DNA of 5,004 bases. Origin: Deltaproteobacteria bacterium (GTDB lineage: Bacteria > Myxococcota_A > UBA796 > UBA2385). The position numbers were made by a program, and so were the translations under genes. The stretch spans positions 1 to 5,004 of the forward strand of contig JAERSX010000397.1 in the NCBI GenBank assembly GCA_016845285.1, read 5' to 3'. Position 1 is the stretch's first letter. Each line of letters starts with the position of its first letter. The notes beneath the pieces are model-generated. The model saw only the letters and a list, made by a program, of their open reading frames with translations, was not told where the DNA came from and did not search any database. Shown in pieces: positions 1-5,004 of this stretch.

Positions 1-1
1 C

Positions 2-1711
2 TTCCTCGATCTCGTCGAGACCGTGGGCAACCGCCTTCCCGATCCCATCACCCTCTTCGGCGGTGGTGCGGTCCTGGTGATGCTCCTGTCGCTGGTGGGC
101 AGCTCGCTCGGGTGGGAGGTCGAGAAGCCCGTCGCTGCGCCGGTGACCGCCGAGGTGGTGGACAGCGGGACCGGTGAGGCCGTCACGGCACTCTCGACGA
201 AGGTCGCGGGCCGGCGGGTGGTGCTGGTGCGCGACGGCAACGGCGAGCCCGTGGCCTCCCCGGTGAGCCAGCCCGTGCTGGACGACGAGGGTCGTCTGCA
301 GCTCGAGCGCGGCAGCCAGACCGTTCGGCCGGTGAACCTGCTGTCGCGAGACGGCTTCAAGTGGGTCATGGACACCCTGGTGGGCAATTTCACGGGCTTC
401 CACCCCCTGGGTGTGGTGCTCGTGGCCATGCTGGGCATCGGCATCGCCGAGAAGACGGGGCTCGTGGGCGCCTTGCTCAAGGCCATGACCCGGGTGACGC
501 CGCAGTCCCTGCTCAACCCGGCGATGGTCTTCATCGGGATCATGTCGAGCCTGGCCGCCGACGCTGGCTACGTCGTGCTGCCCCCCATCGCCGCGGCGCT
601 CTACAAGATCGCGGGTCGAAGTCCCCTGGCGGGAATGGCGGCGGTGTTCGCCGGGGTGTCGGCGGGCTTCTCCGCCAACCTGGTCATCACCAGCCTCGAC
701 CCGCTGCTGAGCGGGCTCTCCGAGGCGGGCGCGGCCATCCTGGAGCCTGGCTACACCGTGAACCCCGCGGCCAACTGGTGGTTCATGATCGTGAGCACCT
801 TCGTGCTCACCATGGTGGGCTGGGGTGTCACGGCCCGCTTCGTCGAGCCCCGCTACACCCACAAGCCCGCCGACGAAGGGGGGCCCAGCCCGGTGACCGA
901 CGAGGAGCGGGCCGCGCAGGTCATCACCCCCGAGGAGAAGGCCGGGATGCGCCTCGCGCTCGTCGTGGGCGTGGTGACCACCGCGCTCTGTCTGGCGCTC
1001 ATCTTCGTGCCCGGCGCACCGCTGCACTCGGGGCCCGGTGAGGGGCCGCGCTGGGGCCTGGCCATCGTGCCCATGCTCTTCGTCATCTTCCTGGCCATCG
1101 GCGTGGCCTTCGGCATCCCCACGGGCACGGTGCGGGGCGCCAGCAAGCGGGGAACCCTCGACGGCGGCATCGCCCGGCTCATGGCCGACACCATGGCCGA
1201 CATGGGCCCCTACATCGTGCTCGCCTTCTTCGCGGCCCAGTTCGTCGCCTGGTTCAACCACTCCCAGCTCGGCATCATGCTCGCCATCGTGGGCGGCAAT
1301 TTCCTGGCCCAGATGGCCATGCCGCCGGAGCTCCTCATGGCGGCCTTCATCGTGGTCGCCATGCTCGGCAACCTCTTCATCGGCTCGGCCAGCGCCAAGT
1401 ACGCCTTCTTCGCGCCGGTCTTCGTGCCCATGTTCATGCAGGTGGGCATCAGCCCCGAGCTCACCCAGGTGGCCTACCGGGTGGGTGACTCGGCCACCAA
1501 CATCATCACGCCGCTCAACCCGTACTTCGTGGTGATCCTGGTCTTCATGCAGAAGTACGTGCCCAAGGCAGGTATCGGCACCCTGGTGAGCATGATGCTG
1601 CCCTACTCGGTGGCGTTCTGGCTGGTGTGGACGCTGATGCTGGTGATCTGGATGACGCTCGGTGTGGAGCTGGGTCCCGAGGGGCCACTCACCTACGAGG
1701 CGCCGTTCTGA
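2..1711 (+). CDS. AbgT-family transporter (p-aminobenzoyl-glutamate / sulfonamide-efflux type), 5' end outside window
   Basis: Integral inner-membrane transporter of the AbgT family, whose members include E. coli AbgT (p-aminobenzoyl-glutamate uptake), Neisseria MtrF and Alcanivorax YdaH (antimetabolite efflux). The frame is open from base 2. A GTG at 23 is probably not the start, because the residues before it continue the family N-terminal motif (FLDLVETVGNRLPDPITLF). Numbering from that GTG: first membrane helix about 8-30; an unusually long loop about 31-103; NFTGF near 122; the AADAGYVVLPP hairpin with Asp180; GSASAK at 455-459; then the signature YRVGDSATNIITP with Arg486, Asp489 and Pro497. 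The C-terminus (AGIGTLVSMMLPYS, LGPEGP) is typical. Tyr460 stands where MtrF has Trp420. At 569 or more residues it is longer than the usual ~500-520, mainly because of the loop. Family certain; substrate and direction unknown. It is followed after 45 bp by a small gene with its own candidate promoter. Confidence 0.95.
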   Translation, partial: FLDLVETVGNRLPDPITLFGGGAVLVMLLSLVGSSLGWEVEKPVAAPVTAEVVDSGTGEAVTALSTKVAGRRVVLVRDGNGEPVASPVSQPVLDDEGRLQLERGSQTVRPVNLLSRDGFKWVMDTLVGNFTGFHPLGVVLVAMLGIGIAEKTGLVGALLKAMTRVTPQSLLNPAMVFIGIMSSLAADAGYVVLPPIAAALYKIAGRSPLAGMAAVFAGVSAGFSANLVITSLDPLLSGLSEAGAAILEPGYTVNPAANWWFMIVSTFVLTMVGWGVTARFVEPRYTHKPADEGGPSPVTDEERAAQVITPEEKAGMRLALVVGVVTTALCLALIFVPGAPLHSGPGEGPRWGLAIVPMLFVIFLAIGVAFGIPTGTVRGASKRGTLDGGIARLMADTMADMGPYIVLAFFAAQFVAWFNHSQLGIMLAIVGGNFLAQMAMPPELLMAAFIVVAMLGNLFIGSASAKYAFFAPVFVPMFMQVGISPELTQVAYRVGDSATNIITPLNPYFVVILVFMQKYVPKAGIGTLVSMMLPYSVAFWLVWTLMLVIWMTLGVELGPEGPLTYEAPF

Positions 1712-1744
1712 GGGGAGGGGACGCGGCCTCGAGGCGGCCCGCGG

Positions 1745-1750
1745 TAGGCT
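1745..1750 (+). promoter_or_regulatory. Candidate -10 box (TAGGCT) for a leaderless transcript
   Basis: TAGGCT fits the TANNNT pattern of a sigma-70-type -10 element and is followed by exactly six bases and then the ATG at 1757. Transcription would therefore begin on the A of the start codon. No purine-rich ribosome binding site lies before this ATG, as expected for a leaderless mRNA. No convincing -35 hexamer is visible 16-18 bases upstream. The same geometry occurs at the 2992 minus-strand start. Confidence 0.4.
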
Positions 1751-1756
1751 GCGGTC

Positions 1757-1912
1757 ATGGACTTCGACTTCAAGACCGTCGTCTTCCTCGTGGTCGCCGC
1801 GGCCATCGGCTACGGCGTCTACACCGGCGCCTTCGATGACTTCTTCGACAACTTTGACGGCATCTTCAACGCGAGCGGCAACGCGGTCGAAGACATGGAG
1901 GCGGATCAATGA
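1757..1912 (+). CDS. Small single-pass membrane protein, 51 residues, function unknown
   Basis: Not a recognised family. The product is 51 residues: a short acidic N-terminus with one Lys at position 6, a hydrophobic segment about 7-24 (TVVFLVVAAAIGYGVYTG), then a strongly acidic tail. Residues 26-37 carry phenylalanines at 26, 29, 30, 33 and 37 separated by Asp residues, giving an amphipathic helix with one aromatic face and one acidic face. Reality is supported by the G/C-ending codons, the four-base ATGA overlap with the next gene, whose ribosome binding site lies inside this frame, and a TANNNT box six bases before the ATG. There is no Shine-Dalgarno sequence. It is most likely an inner-membrane peptide acting with, or coupling translation to, the downstream lipoprotein. 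It could instead be mainly a leader for that gene. Topology is uncertain because few positive charges are present. Confidence 0.62.
   Translation: MDFDFKTVVFLVVAAAIGYGVYTGAFDDFFDNFDGIFNASGNAVEDMEADQ
1897..1901 (+). promoter_or_regulatory. Ribosome binding site (GGAGG) inside the upstream gene
   Basis: A perfect GGAGG lies seven bases before the ATG at 1909, within the last codons of the 51-residue gene. It fixes the lipoprotein start and suggests translational coupling through the ATGA overlap. Confidence 0.6.
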
Positions 1913-2361
1913 GGTGGGACGGAGTCTTCTTGGCAGCGGTCTTGCTGGCCGCCTGTGGGCTGGAGCGACGTGAGTACTTCGACGAGGGCGCCCTGTGCGT
2001 GCTCCCCGAGGGCGATGCAGACACCAGCTTCTGGGAGACCGGCGAGGGGCCGGGCGACCGGAGCTTCGAGGCGGCCGCGGGGCTCGTGGTCACGGTGCTG
2101 GCGTCGCCGGACTGCCAGGACTCCGGCTGCGACACCTGGAGCGCCAGCTGCGATGTGCTGCGCGAGAGCGGCACGCTGACGGTGACCTCGGAGGCCGTCG
2201 TGGAGACCGAGAAGGGGTGTGAGCCCGGAGACGAGTGCAGCCTCCTCGAGGCCAGCTGTGAGGCCGCGCCCGTCGAGGCCGGCACGTTCACGGTGGCGTG
2301 GGGGGCGGCCACGGTGCTGCTCAACGTTCCCAGCGAAGACACCGTCTGCATCGGGCTCTGA
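1909..2361 (+). CDS. Cys-rich lipoprotein with internally duplicated domain, function unknown
   Basis: A 150-residue exported lipoprotein. Residues 1-15 form a short signal peptide ending in the lipobox LAAC with Cys16 as the lipidated residue. Gly17 is at +2, so there is no Asp inner-membrane retention signal by the E. coli rule. The exported part is acidic and has eight further cysteines (30, 69, 74, 81, 104, 110, 117, 147). Residues 69-98 and 104-133 look like two copies of one unit: Cys-x(4-5)-Cys-x6-Cys, then Gly-Thr and a beta-rich strand (SGTLTVTSEAV against AGTFTVAWGAA). Disulfides are likely, since the site is outside the cytoplasm and the Cys number is even. The start is set by GGAGG seven bases upstream and by the signal peptide. 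It overlaps the small membrane-protein gene by four bases. I recognise no named domain and assign no function; the lipoprotein call is firm. Confidence 0.8.
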   Translation: MRWDGVFLAAVLLAACGLERREYFDEGALCVLPEGDADTSFWETGEGPGDRSFEAAAGLVVTVLASPDCQDSGCDTWSASCDVLRESGTLTVTSEAVVETEKGCEPGDECSLLEASCEAAPVEAGTFTVAWGAATVLLNVPSEDTVCIGL

Positions 2362-2365
2362 GGCA

Positions 2366-2387
2366 GGGTCAGCCCTTGCGCTGACCC
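2366..2387. terminator. Hairpin at convergent gene junction, possible bidirectional terminator
   Basis: Perfect 8-bp inverted repeat GGGTCAGC (2366-2373) and GCTGACCC (2380-2387) around a six-base loop. It starts five bases after the lipoprotein stop and includes the stop codon of the minus-strand gene. Placement between convergent genes suggests a shared 3'-end signal. Neither strand has the T-run of a classical intrinsic terminator, so it may instead stabilise RNA ends or work with Rho. Confidence 0.4.
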
Positions 2388-2992
2388 ACGCTCATGGCGG
2401 CCAGCAGGTCTCGGGCTGCGGCCTCGGCCTCGGCGAAGGAGGTCTCCTCGCGGGTGGGGGCAGGAGCGCCAGAGGGACCGGCCGTCAGGCCCCGGTCGGC
2501 CAGCAGGCTTCGGGCTGCGGCTGCGGCTGGGGAGTCCGGCGGTGCCTGGCCCACGCGTGCCCAGGCGACCGCCACCTCGAGGGCCATGCGGCTGCGTTGG
2601 AACAGGCGGGCGCGGCGGCCGTCACGCAGCATCACCAGAGCGGAGACCAGGCTGGGCAGCAAGAAGCTGATGAGGATGATGTCGGCCCGGCTGAGCCCGG
2701 ACAGGGGAAGTGAGATGACGGGAAGGTCCACCACCACGAGGTCGAACAGGGGGGCCGTGGCCCACTCGGCCAGGCTGAGGAAGCCGTCGACCCACCACGA
2801 GGCGAGGTCGGCGAAGGGTGTCGCCAGGTAGCTCAGGACCTCCGCGAGGTTGTGCAGGGGCTGGGGCAGGTCCACGTTCACCAACATGGACAGCCAGTCT
2901 CCGGGCTTGGTCAGGGCGGCCACGACGGCGCACCCGACGGAAAGGGTGGCCAGGGCTGCCACCTTCGAGCCGATCTGCGGCTTGAACCCCAT
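2369..2992 (-). CDS. Two-helix membrane protein with Ala-rich cytoplasmic tail, function unknown
   Basis: A 207-residue protein of no family I recognise. One membrane helix spans about 11-28, preceded by Lys4 and Lys10, and a second spans about 104-122 (DIILISFLLPSLVSALVML), followed by the positive stretch RDGRRARLFQRSR. The positive-inside rule puts both ends in the cytoplasm. The loop between (about 29-103) is on the outer side and is rich in Trp, Leu and acidic residues, with possible amphipathic helices. The tail (about 134-207) is Ala-rich and contains the helical motif AAAR[SD]LLA twice, at 158-165 and 191-198. Codon third positions are strongly G/C, unlike the opposing plus-strand frame at 2394-2831, which reads as Arg/Ser/Ala-rich shadow. 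ATG follows TAAACT by six bases with no Shine-Dalgarno, suggesting a leaderless transcript. It is convergent with the lipoprotein and divergent from the acetyltransferase. Confidence 0.75.
   Translation of the reverse strand: MGFKPQIGSKVAALATLSVGCAVVAALTKPGDWLSMLVNVDLPQPLHNLAEVLSYLATPFADLASWWVDGFLSLAEWATAPLFDLVVVDLPVISLPLSGLSRADIILISFLLPSLVSALVMLRDGRRARLFQRSRMALEVAVAWARVGQAPPDSPAAAAARSLLADRGLTAGPSGAPAPTREETSFAEAEAAARDLLAAMSVGQRKG
2398..2521. repeat. Two imperfect 25-base direct repeats within the minus-strand gene
   Basis: Bases 2398-2422 and 2497-2521 match at 23 of 25 positions. Their starts are 99 bases apart, which is a multiple of three. On the minus strand they encode the two AAAR[SD]LLA helices in the cytoplasmic tail. 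This is most likely duplication of a coding segment rather than a regulatory repeat. Confidence 0.6.
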
Positions 2993-2998
2993 GGGCTC

Positions 2999-3004
2999 AG
3001 TTTA
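2999..3004 (-). promoter_or_regulatory. Candidate -10 box (TAAACT) for a leaderless transcript
   Basis: Read on the minus strand, TAAACT is followed by GAGCCC and then the ATG whose first base is 2992. A start site seven bases after the box falls on the A of ATG. The spacing is identical to that of TAGGCT at 1745-1750. No clear -35 element is seen. Confidence 0.45.
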
Positions 3005-3033
3005 GTCGACGGCGTGGCGCCGATTGCAGGCGT

Positions 3034-3039
3034 TATCGT
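3034..3039 (+). promoter_or_regulatory. Weak candidate -10 box (TATCGT) for the acetyltransferase gene
   Basis: TATCGT fits TANNNT and lies in the 69-bp divergent region. It would give a leader of about 16 bases that contains the GAGG ribosome binding site. No good -35 hexamer is present, so support is weak. Confidence 0.22.
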
Positions 3040-3051
3040 TCCCATCCATTC

Positions 3052-3055
3052 GAGG
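3052..3055 (+). promoter_or_regulatory. Ribosome binding site (GAGG) fixing the acetyltransferase start
   Basis: GAGG lies six bases before the ATG at 3062. The frame is open much further upstream, back past 2852 and inside the divergent gene. This site, and the family N-terminus that begins at the ATG, argue against longer versions. Confidence 0.5.
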
Positions 3056-3061
3056 GTGTTC

Positions 3062-4222
3062 ATGTCCTTTGTCGTGCCAGACGAGGCCCAGCGAACGGAG
3101 CTCGCCGGCGTTCTCGGTCATGCCTTCGGGACCGATCTCGCCGGGACCCTGAGCTGGTTCGAGGGGGCGAGCCACGAACAGCTCAGGATCCTGGTGCGCC
3201 AGGGTGAGGTGCAGGGCGGTCTGTTGCGCATTCCCATGGGGCAGGCCTACGGGGGCCGCTTCGTGCCCATGACCGGCTTCGCCGGGGTGGGCGTCCGGGT
3301 CGATCGCCGGCGGCGGGGGGTGGCCAAGGCGCTCATGGGTGAGGCCCTGCGCGAGCTGCGGTCCGAGGGGGTCGGGCTGTCCGCGCTCTATGCCTCGACC
3401 CGCGCCCTGTACCGGGCCGTGGGCTACGAGCAGGCCGGCACGACCCACAGCGGCACCTTCAAGCCCCGCGATCTGCACGCTCCGCCCGATGCCGGCGCCA
3501 TCGAGCTGGCCACCGAGGCCCACTGGCCCGAGATCGAGGAGGTCTACCGCGAGCTCGCCGTGCACCAGCCGGGCGCCCTCGATCGCGGCCCCTACATCTG
3601 GCAGCGCATCCGAGCCGAGCGCCACGGCCTGCGCGCCTTCGGATCGCTGCTCCGCAATCCCGACGGCAGCCTGGAGGGCTGGGTCTTCTACCGCCAGAAG
3701 AAGGGCCCCGACCGGCACATCCTCCATCTCAGCGATGTGCAGGCACGCACCGCCGATGGCTGGGGCCGCCTCGCCCGCCACCTCGTCGACCTCGGCACCA
3801 TGGTGCACCGTGTCGAGCTGCTGACGGCCCCCACCGATCCGCTCTACCTGCGCCAGCTCCACCCCTACATGAAGATGGAGCTCTGGGAGACCTGGATGCT
3901 GCGCCTGGTCGACCCCAGCGTCGCGCTCCAGCAGCGGGGCTATGCGCCCGGTCTGTCGGCGGAGATCGGCCTGAGCGTGGTCGATCCACTGCTGGGCGAC
4001 GAGACGCTGACCCTGCGTGTGGCCGAGGGCCGGGCCCGAGTCAGCAAGGGTGGCACGGCCCGGGTGCGGGTCCACACCCGCGGCCTCGCGGGTCTCTACG
4101 CCGGGCATCTGTCGCCGCGGGTCTTGGCGGTCATGGGCCTCATCGAGGGAGAGGCCCGCGACCTGGCCACCCTGGCCCAGCTCTTCGCCGGCCCCCCGCC
4201 GTGGAACCGCGACCACTTCTGA
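3062..4222 (+). CDS. Eis-family GNAT N-acetyltransferase with SCP2-like C-terminal domain
   Basis: A 386-residue cytoplasmic acetyl-CoA-dependent N-acetyltransferase of the Eis family (Mycobacterium tuberculosis Eis is about 402 residues). It has the family's three parts: an N-terminal GNAT domain (about 1-130), a second degenerate GNAT domain (about 131-280) and a sterol-carrier-like domain (about 285-386). The acetyl-CoA loop is seen at VGVRVDRRRRGVA, with the R-x-x-G-x-A pattern at Arg83-Ala88. The segment LYASTRALYRAVGYEQA matches the Eis region holding the catalytic tyrosine; Tyr122 is the likely counterpart of Mtb Tyr126. The chain ends in Phe386, as Mtb Eis ends in Phe402, whose terminal carboxylate is the proposed general base. 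Mycobacterial Eis acetylates aminoglycosides and protein lysines; the natural substrate here is unknown, and resistance should not be assumed. ATG 3062 is chosen for its GAGG site. It is transcribed away from the 2992 minus-strand gene. Confidence 0.93.
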   Translation: MSFVVPDEAQRTELAGVLGHAFGTDLAGTLSWFEGASHEQLRILVRQGEVQGGLLRIPMGQAYGGRFVPMTGFAGVGVRVDRRRRGVAKALMGEALRELRSEGVGLSALYASTRALYRAVGYEQAGTTHSGTFKPRDLHAPPDAGAIELATEAHWPEIEEVYRELAVHQPGALDRGPYIWQRIRAERHGLRAFGSLLRNPDGSLEGWVFYRQKKGPDRHILHLSDVQARTADGWGRLARHLVDLGTMVHRVELLTAPTDPLYLRQLHPYMKMELWETWMLRLVDPSVALQQRGYAPGLSAEIGLSVVDPLLGDETLTLRVAEGRARVSKGGTARVRVHTRGLAGLYAGHLSPRVLAVMGLIEGEARDLATLAQLFAGPPPWNRDHF

Positions 4223-4314
4223 GGCGAGCCCCGACGTCGGCCAGGAGACTTGCGCCTCACGAGATTCGCTGTCTCCATGGAGATGGGCACAGCACTGAGG
4301 ACGCGGGTGGTCTT

Positions 4315-4319
4315 GGAGG
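4315..4319 (+). promoter_or_regulatory. Ribosome binding site (GGAGG) for the vWA lipoprotein
   Basis: GGAGG ends five bases before the ATG at 4325. An in-frame ATG at 4277 would add 16 residues ahead of the signal peptide and lacks a comparable site, so 4325 is preferred. Confidence 0.6.
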
Positions 4320-4324
4320 AGACC

Positions 4325-5004
4325 ATGAACCACCCCTGTGCGCGGGCCGCGAGCCTGCTGGCCCTGTTCTTGCCCCTGGGCGCCTGCGGAGACAAGGGCG
4401 ATGACCGCTGGGGAGACACCGGCTTCTACGGCGCCGAAGAGGACGTGGGCGACGTCACCCAGGAGGATGAGATCGACACCGCGGAGCCCGAGGAGGAGGA
4501 CTGCGAGGACGAGACGCCTGTGACCCTCTACATGTCGCCCGACGACAGCAACTCCATGTCCTCTCCGGTCCAGGTGAGGGGAGCGGTCGAGGCGAGTCCT
4601 CACAACCTCCGCTCGGTGCCCGTGCGCACCTTCGAGTTCATGAACTACTACCGGTGGGACTACGAGCCCGCCGATGACATCGGAGATCTGGCCCTCCATG
4701 CGGCCATGGTGCCCGACCCCGACGGCACCGAGGGCCAGTACGCGCTGCAGTTCGCCCTCTCGAGCGCGGAGGTCTCCGCCCAGGACCGACCGCCCCTCAA
4801 CCTGGCCCTCAGCCTGGACACCTCGGGCTCCATGAGCGGCACGTCCATCTCCCTGCTGCGCACCTCGGCCCTGCAGATCGCCAGCCAGCTCCGCGAGGGC
4901 GACACGGTGTCGGTGGTGTTCTGGGACACCTCGAACAATGTGCTGCTCCAGGGGCATGCCGTGACGGGGCCGTCCGACCCCGTGCTCGTCGACCTCCTCA
5001 GCGG
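4325..5004 (+). CDS. Lipoprotein with von Willebrand factor A domain (YfbK-like), 3' end outside window
   Basis: The first 226 residues of an exported lipoprotein; no stop codon before the window edge. The signal peptide runs 1-20 and ends in the lipobox LGAC with Cys21 lipidated (Gly22, Asp23 after it). Residues 22-65 are an acidic, probably disordered linker rich in Asp and Glu. From about residue 80 comes a segment like the N-terminal region of YfbK-type vWA proteins (VRTFEFMNYYRWDYEPADD, residues 100-118). The vWA domain itself starts near 155 with RPPLNLALSLDTSGSMS. This contains the metal-ion-dependent adhesion site DxSxS as Asp165, Ser167 and Ser169. The later Thr and Asp of the metal site would lie beyond the window. 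The role is likely metal-dependent protein binding at the cell surface or periplasm; the partner is unknown. It sits 102 bp after the acetyltransferase on the same strand, so co-transcription is possible but not shown. Confidence 0.92.
   Translation, partial: MNHPCARAASLLALFLPLGACGDKGDDRWGDTGFYGAEEDVGDVTQEDEIDTAEPEEEDCEDETPVTLYMSPDDSNSMSSPVQVRGAVEASPHNLRSVPVRTFEFMNYYRWDYEPADDIGDLALHAAMVPDPDGTEGQYALQFALSSAEVSAQDRPPLNLALSLDTSGSMSGTSISLLRTSALQIASQLREGDTVSVVFWDTSNNVLLQGHAVTGPSDPVLVDLLS

Noticed and set aside
361..1041. 226-codon plus-strand frame inside the transporter, and 1038-1535 likewise
   Set aside because: Gly/Arg/His- or Ser/Pro-rich shadow frames of the AbgT gene with no family resemblance.
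1726..1735. Palindrome GCCTCGAGGC after the transporter gene
   Set aside because: A five-base arm with no loop and no T-run cannot be supported as a terminator; such palindromes are frequent in GC-rich DNA.
2394..2831. 145-codon plus-strand frame opposite the 207-residue membrane protein
   Set aside because: Arg/Ser/Ala-rich product with no hydrophobic or domain pattern; the minus-strand frame has G/C-ending codons, plausible membrane helices and a promoter-like start.
2852..3061. N-terminal extension of the acetyltransferase frame
   Set aside because: It runs back through the divergent gene and its promoter region. The family N-terminus and the GAGG site place the start at 3062. A GTG at 3056 is possible but has worse spacing.
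4231..4240. Palindrome CCGACGTCGG after the acetyltransferase stop
   Set aside because: Symmetry does not extend beyond ten bases and there is no second copy in the window, so an operator or terminator call is not justified.
4250..4278. TTGCGC as a -35 box for a promoter before the vWA gene
   Set aside because: No TANNNT-like -10 sequence lies 16-18 bases downstream.
3002..4957. 651-codon open frame on the minus strand, opposite the acetyltransferase and vWA genes
   Set aside because: It lies antisense to two genes with clear domains. Its translation is His/Gly/Arg/Gln/Ala-rich with no recognisable motif, and long stop-free antisense frames are expected at this G/C-biased codon use.

Overview
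This is a GC-rich, tightly packed bacterial window. Third codon positions are strongly G/C-biased in every gene called. The content (two lipoproteins with acidic or Cys-rich exported domains, a von Willebrand A lipoprotein, an Eis-type acetyltransferase and several unassigned envelope proteins) most resembles Myxococcota or related former deltaproteobacteria. That placement is inference from style and composition; no rRNA or other marker gene is present.

Layout. Positions 2-1711 (+) hold the 3' part of an AbgT-family inner-membrane transporter whose start lies left of the window. After a 45-bp gap comes a two-gene unit: a 51-residue single-pass membrane protein (1757-1912, +) overlapping by the four bases ATGA a 150-residue Cys-rich lipoprotein (1909-2361, +). 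It converges on a 207-residue membrane protein (2369-2992, -), with a perfect 8-bp hairpin across the 7-bp junction. A 69-bp divergent region separates that gene from an Eis-family N-acetyltransferase (3062-4222, +). After 102 bp a lipoprotein with a von Willebrand A domain begins at 4325 (+) and runs off the right edge.

The named genes (AbgT, Eis, vWA) share no obvious pathway. The common theme is the cell envelope: five of the six genes encode membrane or lipid-anchored proteins. The least described part is 1757-2361, where a tiny Phe/Asp-rich membrane protein is coupled to a lipoprotein whose exported domain appears to be an internal duplication of a three-Cys unit. Two genes (1757 + and 2992 -) carry a TANNNT box exactly six bases before ATG and no ribosome binding site, which suggests leaderless transcripts. 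The other well-supported starts (1909, 3062, 4325) have purine-rich Shine-Dalgarno sequences.

No tRNA, rRNA, CRISPR array, insertion sequence, attachment site or replication origin was seen. No gene-free stretch exceeds about 100 bases.
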